Assembly (NCBI RefSeq): GCF_017883985.1 | Contig: NZ_PRDG01000002.1 | Coordinates: 62,001-126,000 of the forward strand | Direction of reading: 5' to 3' | Source of the DNA: Streptococcus oricebi | Lineage (GTDB): Bacteria > Bacillota > Bacilli > Lactobacillales > Streptococcaceae | DNA: 64,000 nt | Shown: in pieces, positions 6,992-16,910 of the stretch | Numbering within the stretch: the first letter of the stretch is position 1 | Layout: each line of letters opens with the position of its first letter | Position numbers and translations under genes: made by a program | Notes under the pieces: model-generated | Seen by the model: only the letters and a program-made list of their open reading frames with translations | The model's database searches: none | Told to the model about the DNA's origin: nothing

Positions 6992-8935
6992 ATGATTCAG
7001 ATTACTTTCCCAGATGGTGCCGTTCGTGACTACCAGTCTGGCAGCACAACTTTTGACATTGCTCAGTCTATCAGCAATTCCCTAGCTAAAAAGGCCCTTG
7101 CTGGTAAATTTAACGGTCGCTTGGTCGATACGACCCGTCCCTTGACTGAGGACGGTGCGCTTGAAATCGTAACGCCTGACCATGAGGATGCCTTGGATAT
7201 CCTCCGTCACTCAGCAGCCCACCTTTTTGCTCAAGCAGCCAAACGTCATTTTCCAGATATCCATCTAGGCGTGGGTCCGGCTATTCAGGACGGTTTTTAC
7301 TACGATACGGACAATGAGGCCGGCCAAATCTCTAATGAAGATTTAGCCCGGATTGAAGATGAGATGCGCAAGATTGTCAAGGAAAATTTCCCTAGCATTC
7401 GTGAGGAAGTTTCTAAGGAAGAAGCCCGGGAGATTTTCAAAAATGACCCTTATAAACTTGAGCTGATTGAGGAGCATTCCGAGGACGAGGGTGGCTTGAC
7501 CATCTACCGTCAGGGAGAGTATGTGGACCTCTGTCGTGGCCCTCATGTCCCTTCAACTGGTCGTATTCAAATCTTCCAACTGCTCAATGTGGCAGGGGCC
7601 TACTGGCGGGGAAATTCTGATAATGCCATGATGCAGCGGATTTACGGAACAGCTTGGTTTGACAAGAAAGACCTCAAGAAATACATCCAAATGAGAGAAG
7701 AAGCCAAGGAGCGTGACCACCGTAAGCTGGGTAAGGAATTAGACCTCTTTATGATTAGCCAAGAAGTGGGACAAGGTCTGCCTTTCTGGCTGCCAGATGG
7801 GGCCACCATTCGTCGAACCATTGAACGCTACATTACCGATAAGGAATTAGCTTCAGGCTATCAGCACGTCTATACTCCACCAGTAGCCAGTGTCGAACTC
7901 TACAAGACCTCTGGCCACTGGGAGCACTATCAAGAAGACATGTTTCCACCGATGGATATGGGTGACGGTGAGCAGTTTGTCCTGCGTCCCATGAACTGTC
8001 CCCACCACATCCAGGTCTATAAAAATCATGTCCATTCTTATCGGGAATTGCCAATCCGGATTGCGGAGCTGGGCATGATGCACCGCTTTGAAAAATCAGG
8101 CGCTTTGTCAGGTCTACAACGGGTGCGGGAAATGACCCTTAACGACGGTCACCTTTTTGTAACACCAGACCAAATCAAGGAAGAATTCCAAAGGGCCCTG
8201 CAACTGATTATTGATGTCTACGCGGACTTCAATATTACAGATTACAGTTTCCGCTTATCCTACCGTGACCCTGAGGACAAGGAAAAATACTTTGACAACG
8301 ATGAGATGTGGGAAAAAGCACAAACCATGCTCAAGGCTGCCATGGATGAGATGGAGCTGGACTACTATGAGGCGGAAGGAGAAGCAGCCTTCTACGGACC
8401 GAAACTGGATATTCAGGTCAAGACTGCTCTTGGAAATGACGAGACCCTGTCCACCATTCAGCTGGACTTCCTCTTGCCTGAACGCTTTGAACTTAGCTAT
8501 ATCGGGGCTGACGGTGAGGAGCACCGGCCGGTCATGATTCACCGAGGTGTCGTGTCTACCATGGAGCGCTTCACTGCCTACTTGATTGAGACCTACAAGG
8601 GGGCCTTTCCAACCTGGCTAGCACCGACCCAGGCGACTGTTATCCCTGTTTCTAATGAAGTCCATATGGACTATGCTTGGAAGGTGGCCAAGGAGCTCCA
8701 AAATAGGGGCATTCGGGCTGTTGTTGACGAGCGCAATGAAAAAATGCAGTACAAGATTCGTCAGAGCCAGACCCATAAAATTCCTTACCAACTAATTGTT
8801 GGAGACAAGGAGTTGGAAGAAGAGGCAGTCAATGTCCGCCGTTACGGCTCTAAGGCAACCCATACCGAAAGCCTAGCAGCATTTACAGAAAATATCCTGG
8901 CTGATATTGAAAGAAAATCGCGGGTGGAGAAATAA
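6992..8935 (+). CDS. thrS: Threonyl-tRNA synthetase
   Basis: The protein has 647 residues. A TGS domain occupies residues 1-61. The editing domain has HxxxH (His73, His77) and the CRGPH motif with Cys181. The class II catalytic core includes [15 protein letters not shown] (motif 2) and GVVSTMERF (motif 3), and an anticodon-binding domain forms the C-terminus. It charges tRNA-Thr and clears Ser-tRNA-Thr. AAAAAGGAG precedes the ATG. Expression should depend on the threonine T-box about 800 bases upstream, through the kinase-like gene. A very strong terminator follows. Confidence 0.98.
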   Translation: MIQITFPDGAVRDYQSGSTTFDIAQSISNSLAKKALAGKFNGRLVDTTRPLTEDGALEIVTPDHEDALDILRHSAAHLFAQAAKRHFPDIHLGVGPAIQDGFYYDTDNEAGQISNEDLARIEDEMRKIVKENFPSIREEVSKEEAREIFKNDPYKLELIEEHSEDEGGLTIYRQGEYVDLCRGPHVPSTGRIQIFQLLNVAGAYWRGNSDNAMMQRIYGTAWFDKKDLKKYIQMREEAKERDHRKLGKELDLFMISQEVGQGLPFWLPDGATIRRTIERYITDKELASGYQHVYTPPVASVELYKTSGHWEHYQEDMFPPMDMGDGEQFVLRPMNCPHHIQVYKNHVHSYRELPIRIAELGMMHRFEKSGALSGLQRVREMTLNDGHLFVTPDQIKEEFQRALQLIIDVYADFNITDYSFRLSYRDPEDKEKYFDNDEMWEKAQTMLKAAMDEMELDYYEAEGEAAFYGPKLDIQVKTALGNDETLSTIQLDFLLPERFELSYIGADGEEHRPVMIHRGVVSTMERFTAYLIETYKGAFPTWLAPTQATVIPVSNEVHMDYAWKVAKELQNRGIRAVVDERNEKMQYKIRQSQTHKIPYQLIVGDKELEEEAVNVRRYGSKATHTESLAAFTENILADIERKSRVEK

Positions 8936-8936
8936 A

Positions 8937-8983
8937 AAAACGAATCCTCTACACTCATTTGAGTGTAGAGGATTCGTTTTTTT
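8937..8983 (+). terminator. Strong terminator after thrS
   Basis: A near-perfect stem of about 20 bp (AAAACGAATCCTCTACACTC with its complement), an ATTT loop and a T tail. It is A-rich on one side and T-rich on the other, so it could work in both directions. Confidence 0.95.
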
Positions 8984-9065
8984 AAGAAGAAATTCTCTCA
9001 ATTTTTAATCTAAATTTACAATTTCATTTTAGAGGCGCTCAAATTAGCCATTTTTAAGAATAATT

Positions 9066-9074
9066 TGGTATAAT
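9066..9074 (+). promoter_or_regulatory. Extended -10 of vicRKX (TGGTATAAT)
   Basis: TGGTATAAT lies 24 bases before ATG 9099. The expected start near 9081 leaves a short leader that contains the AAAAGGTG ribosome site. Confidence 0.65.
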
Positions 9075-9098
9075 AAGTAGTTAGAAAAGGTGAATAAA

Positions 9099-9800
9099 AT
9101 GAAAAAAATATTAGTTGTAGATGATGAGAAACCAATCTCAGATATTATCAAGTTTAACATGGTCAAAGAGGGCTACGAGGTAGTGACGGCTTTTGACGGA
9201 CGCGAGGCTCTGGAAGTCTTTGAAGCAGAGCAACCAGATATTTTAATTCTGGACTTGATGTTGCCAGAAGTCGATGGCCTTGAGGTCGCTCGGACCATCA
9301 GGAAGACCAGTAATGTTCCCATTATTGTATTATCGGCCAAGGATAGCGAATTTGACAAGGTAATTGGACTGGAAATCGGTGCGGATGACTATGTAACCAA
9401 ACCCTTCTCAAATCGTGAATTACAGGCGCGGGTCAAGGCAATCTTGCGGCGCTCGGAGCTATCAGTTGATAATCAAGAAGAAGAGTCAGGTCCCAATGAA
9501 TTGGTCATTGGTGACTTAAAAATCTTGCCGGAAGCCTTTGTGGCTAAAAAGCATGGCAAGGAGTTGGAGTTGACCCACCGCGAGTTTGAGTTGCTCCATC
9601 ATTTGACGACCCATGTCGGTCAGGTTATGACCCGGGAACATTTATTGGAAACAGTTTGGGGCTACGATTATTTCGGCGATGTTCGGACGGTCGATGTGAC
9701 CATTCGACGTCTGCGCGAAAAGATTGAAGATACACCAAGCCGCCCTGAATATATCTTAACCCGTCGTGGTGTCGGCTATTATATGAGAAATAATGATTGA
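9099..9800 (+). CDS. vicR: Response regulator VicR/WalR (OmpR family)
   Basis: The protein has 233 residues from ATG 9099. The in-frame GTG at 9090 is rejected because it lies in the ribosome site AAAAGGTG. The receiver domain has acidic residues D8-D9, phospho-acceptor Asp52 (LILDLMLPE) and the conserved K in VTKPFSNRE. The C-terminal winged helix has [13 protein letters not shown] and [13 protein letters not shown]. VicR is the essential regulator of cell-wall hydrolase genes in streptococci. The stop overlaps vicK by 8 bases. Confidence 0.97.
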   Translation: MKKILVVDDEKPISDIIKFNMVKEGYEVVTAFDGREALEVFEAEQPDILILDLMLPEVDGLEVARTIRKTSNVPIIVLSAKDSEFDKVIGLEIGADDYVTKPFSNRELQARVKAILRRSELSVDNQEEESGPNELVIGDLKILPEAFVAKKHGKELELTHREFELLHHLTTHVGQVMTREHLLETVWGYDYFGDVRTVDVTIRRLREKIEDTPSRPEYILTRRGVGYYMRNND

Positions 9801-11145
9801 AAAAATTAGACAATTTGTGGTGTCGGTTGACTTTGTCTTTGTTCTGATTATCATTGGTTTTATCCTGGTTGTGGCCCTGCTTTTCTTGGAAAATCGTCGG
9901 GATAATCACCAGCTTCGCATCCTAAATCAAAAGGTTAAGGATTTGATTGCTGGGGATTATTCAGAGGTACTAGATATGCAGGGAAGTCCAGAAATTACGG
10001 ATATGACCAATAGTATCAATGATTTATCTGAGGTCACTCGTCTGACCCAGGAAAATTTGGAGCAGGAGACCAAGCGCTTGACCAGCATTCTATCTTATAT
10101 GACAGATGGGGTCTTAGCGACCAACCGGCGGGGCCAGATTATCATGATCAATGATATGGCCTCCAAGCAGTTGGGGGTCAAGGCAGAGGAGGTCCAAAAT
10201 ACCAGTATTATCGAATTGTTAGATATTGGTGAGGACTATGACCTGCGGGATTTGATTACCAACGTTCCCGAGTTGACCATTGACTCCCAGGATGAGAATG
10301 GCGAGTATTTGAGTCTGCGTGTCCGCTTTGCCCTGGTAAGGCGGGAGAGTGGCTTTATCTCGGGTCTGGTTGCCGTTCTTCATGATACGACCGAGCAGGA
10401 AAAGGAAGAGCGGGAGCGCCGTCTCTTTGTTTCCAATGTCAGTCATGAATTGCGGACACCCTTGACAAGTGTCAAGTCTTATTTGGAAGCTCTGGACGAG
10501 GGGGCCCTGTCTGAGCCAGTCGCGCCTGACTTTGTCAAGGTTTCCTTGACCGAGACCAATCGGATGATGCGGATGGTTTCAGACCTACTCAGCCTGTCGC
10601 GGATTGATAATGCGACCAGCCAGCTAGATGTCGAGTTTACCAACTTCACAGCCTTTATCACCTTTATCCTTAATCGCTTTGATAAGATTAGGAGTCAGGA
10701 TGAGAGCAAGAAGTATGAAATTATCCGTGATTATCCCATTACTCCTATTTGGGTGGAGATCGATACGGATAAGATGACCCAGGTCATCGACAATATCATG
10801 AACAATGCTATCAAGTATTCTCCTGACGGTGGTAAGATTACGGTCAAGATGAAGACGACAGATGCCCAGTTGATTATCTCCATTTCTGATGAGGGGCTAG
10901 GGATTCCTAAAAAGGACTTGCCTCGAATTTTTGACCGCTTTTATCGGGTGGACAAGGCCCGGAGTCGGGCCCAGGGAGGAACGGGTCTGGGACTGGCAAT
11001 TGCCAAGGAAATTGTCAAGCAGCACCAGGGCTTTATCTGGGCTAAAAGTGAGTATGAGGTGGGCTCAACCTTTACCATTGTTCTGCCTTATGATAAGGAA
11101 GCGGTTCTAGACGATGACTGGGAAAGTGATGAAATAGAAAGTTAA
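9793..11145 (+). CDS. vicK: Sensor histidine kinase VicK/WalK
   Basis: The protein has 450 residues with one N-terminal transmembrane helix (about 12-34) and almost no extracellular part, as in other streptococci. A HAMP-like linker, a PAS domain (about 95-205), a DHp domain with VSHELRTPL (phospho-acceptor His218) and a HATPase domain with [18 protein letters not shown] and [13 protein letters not shown] follow. It phosphorylates VicR. Translation is coupled to vicR, and the stop is one base before vicX. Confidence 0.97.
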   Translation: MIEKIRQFVVSVDFVFVLIIIGFILVVALLFLENRRDNHQLRILNQKVKDLIAGDYSEVLDMQGSPEITDMTNSINDLSEVTRLTQENLEQETKRLTSILSYMTDGVLATNRRGQIIMINDMASKQLGVKAEEVQNTSIIELLDIGEDYDLRDLITNVPELTIDSQDENGEYLSLRVRFALVRRESGFISGLVAVLHDTTEQEKEERERRLFVSNVSHELRTPLTSVKSYLEALDEGALSEPVAPDFVKVSLTETNRMMRMVSDLLSLSRIDNATSQLDVEFTNFTAFITFILNRFDKIRSQDESKKYEIIRDYPITPIWVEIDTDKMTQVIDNIMNNAIKYSPDGGKITVKMKTTDAQLIISISDEGLGIPKKDLPRIFDRFYRVDKARSRAQGGTGLGLAIAKEIVKQHQGFIWAKSEYEVGSTFTIVLPYDKEAVLDDDWESDEIES

Positions 11146-11146
11146 G

Positions 11147-11950
11147 ATGAGCGAGCAAGGATTTAAGTATAGTATTTTAGCATCGGGCTCTAGTGGAAAT
11201 TGTTTTTACTTGGAGAGCCCAGAGAAGAAGATATTGGTTGATGCTGGCCTATCCGGCAAAAAAATTACCAGCCTCCTAGCTGAAATCGACCGCAAGCCTG
11301 AAGATTTGGACGCTATTTTTGTGACCCATGAGCACAAGGATCACATTCATGGAGTGGGAGTTTTGGCCCGTAAGTATCACTTGGATATTTATGCTAACCA
11401 AGAAACTTGGCAGGCCATGGAGGGCCATCTGGGCAAGCTAGACTTGGACCAGAAGCATATCTTCCAGATGGGTAAGACCAAGACCTTTGGAGACTTGGAT
11501 ATTGAGAGTTTCGGGGTCAGTCATGATGCGGTTGCCCCCCAGTTTTACCGCTTTATGAAGGACAATAAAAGCTTTGTCATCTTGACGGATACGGGCTATG
11601 TTAGCGATCGGATGGCGGGTATTGTTGAAAATGCCGATGCCTACCTGATTGAGAGCAACCACGATATTGAAATCCTGCGCAGTGGGGCCTATCCTTGGAG
11701 CCTCAAACAGCGGATTTTGTCTGATTTAGGCCACTTGTCCAATGAAGATGGGGCCGAGACCATGATTCGGACCCTGGGCAATCGGACCAAGAAGATTTAT
11801 CTGGGCCATCTCAGTAAGGAAAATAATATCAAGGAGCTGGCCCATATGACCATGGTCAACCAGCTAGCTCAGGCCGACCTAGCAGTGGGTCATGATTTTA
11901 AGGTCTACGATACCTCACCAGATCAGGCGACTCCGCTGACCAATATTTAG
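11147..11950 (+). CDS. vicX: VicX/WalJ metallo-beta-lactamase-fold hydrolase
   Basis: The protein has 267 residues. The start ASGSSGNCFYLE and the metal motif THEHKDHIHG (HxHxDH), with later HD and SNHD segments, are typical of the WalJ/YycJ family. Relatives are linked to exonuclease-type activity and to coordination of cell-wall growth with DNA replication. It is the third gene of the vic operon, one base after the vicK stop, with a terminator after it. Confidence 0.93.
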   Translation: MSEQGFKYSILASGSSGNCFYLESPEKKILVDAGLSGKKITSLLAEIDRKPEDLDAIFVTHEHKDHIHGVGVLARKYHLDIYANQETWQAMEGHLGKLDLDQKHIFQMGKTKTFGDLDIESFGVSHDAVAPQFYRFMKDNKSFVILTDTGYVSDRMAGIVENADAYLIESNHDIEILRSGAYPWSLKQRILSDLGHLSNEDGAETMIRTLGNRTKKIYLGHLSKENNIKELAHMTMVNQLAQADLAVGHDFKVYDTSPDQATPLTNI

Positions 11951-11971
11951 GGACCTTGATGATAAGACTTT

Positions 11972-12006
11972 AGCCGATTAGAGAGCACTCTGGTTGGCTT
12001 TTATTA
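11972..12006 (+). terminator. Terminator of the vic operon
   Basis: A 12-bp stem (AGCCGATTAGAG with CTCTGGTTGGCT, three G-U pairs), AGCA loop, then TTTTATT. Confidence 0.75.
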
Positions 12007-12087
12007 AGCAGAAAGATTCTGTCCCTATTGACAAAGCTGCCCCTTTTATGGGAAACTATAACTATTAGGAACTGTAAAGGAAAGATT

Positions 12088-12465
12088 ATGCGACTTATTT
12101 ATCTCTTACTTGGTTTTTTGGCCCTGGGCTTAGCCCTCTTGGGAGTGGTTTTACCCCTCCTTCCCACCACCCCCTTCTTACTGCTTGCCATTGCTTGTTT
12201 TTCAAGGAGCTCCAAGCGCTTTGAAACCTGGCTCTACCACACCAAGCTCTATCAGACCTATGTGGCTGATTTCCGAGAGACAGGCTCTATCCCGCGCAAG
12301 CGCAAGAAAAGGATTTTGGTTTCCATCTACATCCTAATGGGGATTTCCATTTTTTTTGCTCCCATTATTTGGGTCAAAATTGCTCTTGTCGGTCTGACTA
12401 TCTTTATTACCTACTATCTTTTCAAGGTCATTCCTGATCGGCCAGAAGACCCTGACTCAAAGTAG
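12088..12465 (+). CDS. DUF454 (YbaN-like) small inner-membrane protein
   Basis: The protein has 125 residues from ATG 12088, preceded by AAAGGAAAG. Hydrophobic helices near residues 3-21 and 26-40 carry the family pattern LGVVLPLLPTTPFLLLA. A basic loop (RKRKKR) and two more helices follow. Length and the PLLPTTPF motif fit the DUF454/YbaN family, whose biochemical role is unknown. It sits between the vic operon and rnc and is bounded by terminators, so it is probably transcribed alone. Confidence 0.85.
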   Translation: MRLIYLLLGFLALGLALLGVVLPLLPTTPFLLLAIACFSRSSKRFETWLYHTKLYQTYVADFRETGSIPRKRKKRILVSIYILMGISIFFAPIIWVKIALVGLTIFITYYLFKVIPDRPEDPDSK

Positions 12466-12478
12466 GAAGAAGCAAAGG

Positions 12479-12507
12479 AAAAGGAGTGCGTTAAGCCCCT
12501 TTTTTTG
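12479..12507 (+). terminator. Weak terminator after the DUF454 gene
   Basis: AAAAGGAG and CCCCTTTT pair with one mismatch around a 9-base loop. A T run follows that also leads into the next promoter. Confidence 0.5.
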
Positions 12508-12514
12508 TTATAAT
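12506..12514 (+). promoter_or_regulatory. Extended -10 (TGTTATAAT) of the rnc-smc-ftsY operon
   Basis: TG-T-TATAAT at 12506-12514. Transcription from about 12521 gives a leader of about 165 nt before rnc, unusually long for this window. Confidence 0.6.
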
Positions 12515-12686
12515 GGAACTTGTATCGAGTCGATTATCTTTTCAAGGTCTCGGATTAGCAATAAGCCCTCAAACCTTATTCAATTAGGGATTTGGTTCCT
12601 TGTTTGAACTTATATTGACCATGTCAGATTTTATATATATGAGAAAGGAATTTTTTAGTCTATCAAGTCTAGAAAAATTGATCACT

Positions 12687-13376
12687 ATGAAAAAACTACA
12701 TCAAGCTCTGCTGGAGCGTTTTAATATTGTTTTTAGTCAGGAGGAGCTCTTGGAAACAGCCTTTACCCACACCTCCTATGCTAATGAGCACCGCCTCTTA
12801 AAAATTTCACATAATGAGCGCTTGGAATTTTTAGGAGACGCTGTTCTGCAATTGATTATTTCCCAATATTTGTATGGGAAATATCCCAAGAAACCAGAAG
12901 GGGACCTCTCCAAATTGCGGTCCATGATTGTTCGCGAGGAAAGCTTGGCTGGCTTTACCAGAGACTGCCAATTTGACCGCTTTATCAAGCTAGGTAAGGG
13001 GGAGGAAAAGTCTGGTGGACGTGATCGCGATACCATTCTAGGAGATTTATTTGAAGCCTTTCTGGGTGCCCTCTTACTGGATAAGGGAGTAGAGGCTGTC
13101 CGAGATTTTCTTTACCAGGTTATGATTCCTAAGGTAGAGGCGGGCGACTTCGAACAGGTGACCGACTATAAGACCAAACTTCAGGAAGTGCTCCAGGTCA
13201 ATGGTGATGTGGTCATTAACTATCAGGTGGTAGCAGAGTCAGGGCCGGCCCATGCCAAGCGCTTTGAGGTAGCTGTTTTGGTTAACGGGGAGACCAGGGG
13301 GCAAGGCCAGGGGCGCTCTAAGAAATTAGCTGAGCAAGAGGCAGCCAAAAATGCCTTTGAAAAGGGGAATTACTAA
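12687..13376 (+). CDS. rnc: Ribonuclease III
   Basis: The protein has 229 residues from ATG 12687 ([12 protein letters not shown]), the start that matches streptococcal RNase III. An upstream in-frame ATG at 12639 would add 16 residues not typical of the family. The signature [12 protein letters not shown] is at residues 43-54, and catalytic [13 protein letters not shown] further on. A double-stranded-RNA-binding domain with [18 protein letters not shown] ends the protein. It cuts double-stranded RNA, including rRNA precursors. No strong ribosome site precedes the ATG. The stop overlaps smc by one base. Confidence 0.96.
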   Translation: MKKLHQALLERFNIVFSQEELLETAFTHTSYANEHRLLKISHNERLEFLGDAVLQLIISQYLYGKYPKKPEGDLSKLRSMIVREESLAGFTRDCQFDRFIKLGKGEEKSGGRDRDTILGDLFEAFLGALLLDKGVEAVRDFLYQVMIPKVEAGDFEQVTDYKTKLQEVLQVNGDVVINYQVVAESGPAHAKRFEVAVLVNGETRGQGQGRSKKLAEQEAAKNAFEKGNY

Positions 13377-16300
13377 TGTTTTTAAAGGAAATTGAAATTC
13401 AAGGTTTCAAGTCCTTTGCGGATAAGACCAAGGTCGTCTTTGACCAGGGAGTGACAGCAGTGGTCGGTCCAAACGGATCGGGCAAGTCTAATATTACCGA
13501 GAGCCTGCGTTGGGCCTTGGGGGAGTCGAGCGTTAAGAGTTTGCGGGGCGGCAAGATGCCAGACGTTATCTTTGCTGGAACGGAGACCAGAAAGCCGCTC
13601 AACTATGCCTCGGTCGTGGTGGTTTTGGATAATAAGGACCAGTTTATCAAAAATGCGGCCACAGAAATTCGGGTGGAACGCCATATCTACCGTAGCGGGG
13701 ACAGCGAATACAAGATTGACGGCAAAAAAGTCCGCCTGCGCGATGTCCATGATCTCTTTATGGATACGGGGCTGGGTAGAGATAGTTTCTCTATTATCTC
13801 CCAGGGCAAGGTCGAAGAAATCTTCAACAGCAAACCTGAGGAGAGACGGGCTATTTTTGAAGAGGCCGCAGGAGTCTTGAAGTATAAGACTCGTAGAAAA
13901 GAAACTGAGAGCAAGCTAAACCAGACCCAGGACAATCTAGATCGGCTAGAAGATATTATCTATGAGCTGGATGGCCAGATTAAGCCCTTGGAAAAGCAGG
14001 CCCAGACGGCTCGGCGTTTTCTGGACTTGGATGGCCAGCACAAGGAGCTTTATTTGGATGTCTTGGTGGCCCAAATCAAGCTGAACAAGGAAAAGCATGA
14101 AGCTCTTGAGCAGGGTATTCAAAAGATTTCCCAGGAATTGGCTGCCTATTATAGTAAGCGTGACCGCCTGGAAGTTGAAAATCAACAATTAAAGCAAAAA
14201 CGCCAAAGCTTGAACCAGGACTTGGAAGACCAGCAGGCCAGTCTCTTGGACTTGACCCGTCTAATTAGTGATTTAGAGCGCCAGATTGACCTTTCTAAGT
14301 TAGAGTCTAGTCAGGCAGCTAGTAGTCGTCAGGAGACCCAGGAGCGTCTGGATAAACTGGCTGAAAAACTGCAAGAAGTAGAAAGAGCCTATCAGGCCAA
14401 GACCCAAGCATTGACTGAGCTCAACCAAGAGCTCAAGAGCAATCAGAAGGCTCTGGAGGATCTTGAGGAAGAATTGGCTAGTTTTTCTGAGGATCCCGAT
14501 CAACTGATTGAAAACCTTAGAGAACGCTATGTCAAGTTGATGCAGGAAGAGGCTGAATTATCCAATGATTTGACGGCCTTGGAGAGCCGTTTGCTTAGTG
14601 AGGCCAAGCTCAGCGAGAGCAAGCAGGAAGAATTTTCTAAACTTTTGGCCGATTTAGAAACAGCCGAGGCTGAAAAGGTCCAGGCCCTGCATGAGCAAGA
14701 GGCGGCCGAGGCTAGCCTCAAGGAGCTGTTAGCTAGGTACAAGAGCCAGGTAGAAAAAGCCCAAGTTTTAGAGGGGCATTATCAAAAAGAACAAGGCCAG
14801 CTCTTTGATTTGCTGGATGATTTGAAAAATAAAAAAGCTCGCTCGGCCAGTCTAGAAGCCATTCTAAAAAATCATAGTAATTTTTATGCCGGAGTCAAGA
14901 CGGTTCTCCAGGAGTCTAGTCGTCTGGGGGGCATTCTTGGAGCGGTCAGTGAAAAGTTGAGTTTTGATCCTAGCTATCAGACCGCCCTAGAGATTGCCCT
15001 AGGGGCCAGCAGCCAGCACATCATCGTTGAGGATGAAAATGCGGCGACTAGAGCCATTGATTTTCTTAAGAAAAATCGGGCAGGTCGGGCAACCTTCCTC
15101 CCTCTGACGACCATTAAGCCTAGACAACTGGCTGACCACAATCGAGCAAAAATTGAGTCTAGTCCAGGCTTTTTAGGTCTAGCTTCTGATTTGGTTCGAT
15201 TTGATCAGCCCCTGACCCATATTTTTGAAAATCTTTTGGGAACAACTGCTATTTTTGAGACGGTTGAAGAGGCCAGGGCAGCCGCTAGGGAGGTTCGTTA
15301 TCAGGTCCGAATAGTGACTCTTGACGGGACTGAATTGCGGACAGGTGGTTCCTATGCAGGTGGTGCCAATCGGCAGAATAATAGCATTTTTATCAAGCCA
15401 GAGCTGGACGCCTTGACCCGGGAGATTGCGGACAAAGACCAGGCTCTAAAGGAGCAGGAAAAGAGAACCCAGGCCTTACAGGCAGAACTTTCTAAAATCA
15501 AGCAGGATTTAGAAAGGACCAAGACAGAGGGAGAAGAGGCTCGATTAGTGGAGCAGCGGACCAAGCTAGCCTATGAACAGTTGGCTAAAAGGGTGGAGGA
15601 CTTGAGCCTCCTCAAGCAGGCCCAGGAAGAGCAACTATCCAGCCAGACCAGTCCAGATCTTTCGCTAGAAAAGTCTCGCTTGGCCGAACGCTTGGCTGAA
15701 ATTGAAGGCATCAAGCAGGAGATTTCCCTGGAGATTGAGCAGGTCAAATCAGACAAGAATGCTGTCCAGCTCCGCTTTGATAAGTTGTCAGAAGAAGTAG
15801 CCAATCTCAAATTAAGCCGGACCGAGCTAACCAGCAGTAAACGCTTTGAACAAAGCGATTTAGAACGCTTGGAGCAGGAAGGAGCTAGTCTCAGAGAAGA
15901 GACAGCAAATCTGCAAATCCTGCTAGAAGAAAGATTGGAAAATAGGCCAAGGGTCGATTTGGCCCTCTTGGAAGAGCAACTAGCCGATGCTCAAAAGCAA
16001 AAGGAAGAGCTCAACCAAAGCCTGATTCGTCTTAAGTTTGAGCAGGAGGACTTGGAAGGTCAGTCAGAGGACCTACTAGGCCTACTTGAGCAGGCTAGGG
16101 AGGAAAATGAAGACTGGATTCGCAAGCAAGCTCGTGCGGAAGCCGAAAGAGATAAGCTGGCTGAAACCCTGCGTCGCTTGGCAACTAGCCTGACCGAGGA
16201 CTACCAGATTAGCTTTGAAGAGGCCAGCCTGAAGGCCAAGCAGCTAGAAAATCTAAGCCAGGCCGAAAGCCAGCTTAAGGACTTAGAAAAGGCAATCAGA

Positions 16301-16909
16301 GCCTTGGGACCAGTCAATTTGGACGCCATTGACCAGTACGATGAGGTCAAGGAGCGTCTGGACTTCCTCAATAGTCAACGCCAGGACATCCTGTCAGCCA
16401 AGGACCTACTTTTATCGACCATTCAGGAGATGAATGATGAGGTTAAAGAGCGCTTCAAAACTACCTTTGAGGCCATTCGTGAAAGTTTTAAGGTCACCTT
16501 TAGACAGATGTTTGGTGGGGGATCGGCAGACCTTATTTTGACCGAGGGCGACCTTCTAACTGCTGGTGTGGAGATTTCAGTGCAACCGCCAGGCAAGAAG
16601 ATTCAATCCCTCAACCTAATGAGTGGTGGCGAAAAGGCCCTTTCAGCCTTGGCCTTGCTATTTTCCATTATCCGGGTCAAGACCATTCCTTTCGTCATTT
16701 TGGACGAGGTGGAAGCGGCGCTTGATGAGGCTAATGTCAAGCGTTTCGGGGACTATCTCAACCGCTTTGACAAGGAGAGTCAGTTTATCGTGGTGACCCA
16801 TCGCAAGGGGACCATGTCGGCGGCGGATTCCATCTACGGTGTGACCATGCAGGAATCAGGCGTCTCCAAGATTGTATCAGTCAAATTGAAGGATTTAGAA
16901 AGTGTGTAA
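13376..16909 (+). CDS. smc: Chromosome segregation ATPase SMC
   Basis: The protein has 1177 residues. The N-terminal Walker A is GPNGSGKSN (about 32-40). Long coiled coils cover about 170-500 and 670-1000. A globular hinge (about 510-660, GGILGAVSEKL... with the GGSYAGG region after it) separates them. The C-terminal head has the signature LMSGGEKALSALALLFS and Walker B FVILDEVEAALDEAN. It works with ScpA/ScpB in chromosome condensation. The start overlaps the rnc stop and the stop is one base from the next gene, so rnc to ftsY looks like one operon. Confidence 0.98.
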   Translation: MFLKEIEIQGFKSFADKTKVVFDQGVTAVVGPNGSGKSNITESLRWALGESSVKSLRGGKMPDVIFAGTETRKPLNYASVVVVLDNKDQFIKNAATEIRVERHIYRSGDSEYKIDGKKVRLRDVHDLFMDTGLGRDSFSIISQGKVEEIFNSKPEERRAIFEEAAGVLKYKTRRKETESKLNQTQDNLDRLEDIIYELDGQIKPLEKQAQTARRFLDLDGQHKELYLDVLVAQIKLNKEKHEALEQGIQKISQELAAYYSKRDRLEVENQQLKQKRQSLNQDLEDQQASLLDLTRLISDLERQIDLSKLESSQAASSRQETQERLDKLAEKLQEVERAYQAKTQALTELNQELKSNQKALEDLEEELASFSEDPDQLIENLRERYVKLMQEEAELSNDLTALESRLLSEAKLSESKQEEFSKLLADLETAEAEKVQALHEQEAAEASLKELLARYKSQVEKAQVLEGHYQKEQGQLFDLLDDLKNKKARSASLEAILKNHSNFYAGVKTVLQESSRLGGILGAVSEKLSFDPSYQTALEIALGASSQHIIVEDENAATRAIDFLKKNRAGRATFLPLTTIKPRQLADHNRAKIESSPGFLGLASDLVRFDQPLTHIFENLLGTTAIFETVEEARAAAREVRYQVRIVTLDGTELRTGGSYAGGANRQNNSIFIKPELDALTREIADKDQALKEQEKRTQALQAELSKIKQDLERTKTEGEEARLVEQRTKLAYEQLAKRVEDLSLLKQAQEEQLSSQTSPDLSLEKSRLAERLAEIEGIKQEISLEIEQVKSDKNAVQLRFDKLSEEVANLKLSRTELTSSKRFEQSDLERLEQEGASLREETANLQILLEERLENRPRVDLALLEEQLADAQKQKEELNQSLIRLKFEQEDLEGQSEDLLGLLEQAREENEDWIRKQARAEAERDKLAETLRRLATSLTEDYQISFEEASLKAKQLENLSQAESQLKDLEKAIRALGPVNLDAIDQYDEVKERLDFLNSQRQDILSAKDLLLSTIQEMNDEVKERFKTTFEAIRESFKVTFRQMFGGGSADLILTEGDLLTAGVEISVQPPGKKIQSLNLMSGGEKALSALALLFSIIRVKTIPFVILDEVEAALDEANVKRFGDYLNRFDKESQFIVVTHRKGTMSAADSIYGVTMQESGVSKIVSVKLKDLESV

Positions 16910-16910
16910 G

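Noticed and set aside
9090..9098. GTG start for vicR
   Set aside because: The GTG is part of the AAAAGGTG ribosome site for the ATG at 9099.
12639..12686. Upstream ATG for rnc adding 16 residues
   Set aside because: The extension is not seen in streptococcal RNase III as I know it, and [12 protein letters not shown] is the usual type of start. The ribosome-site evidence is weak for both.
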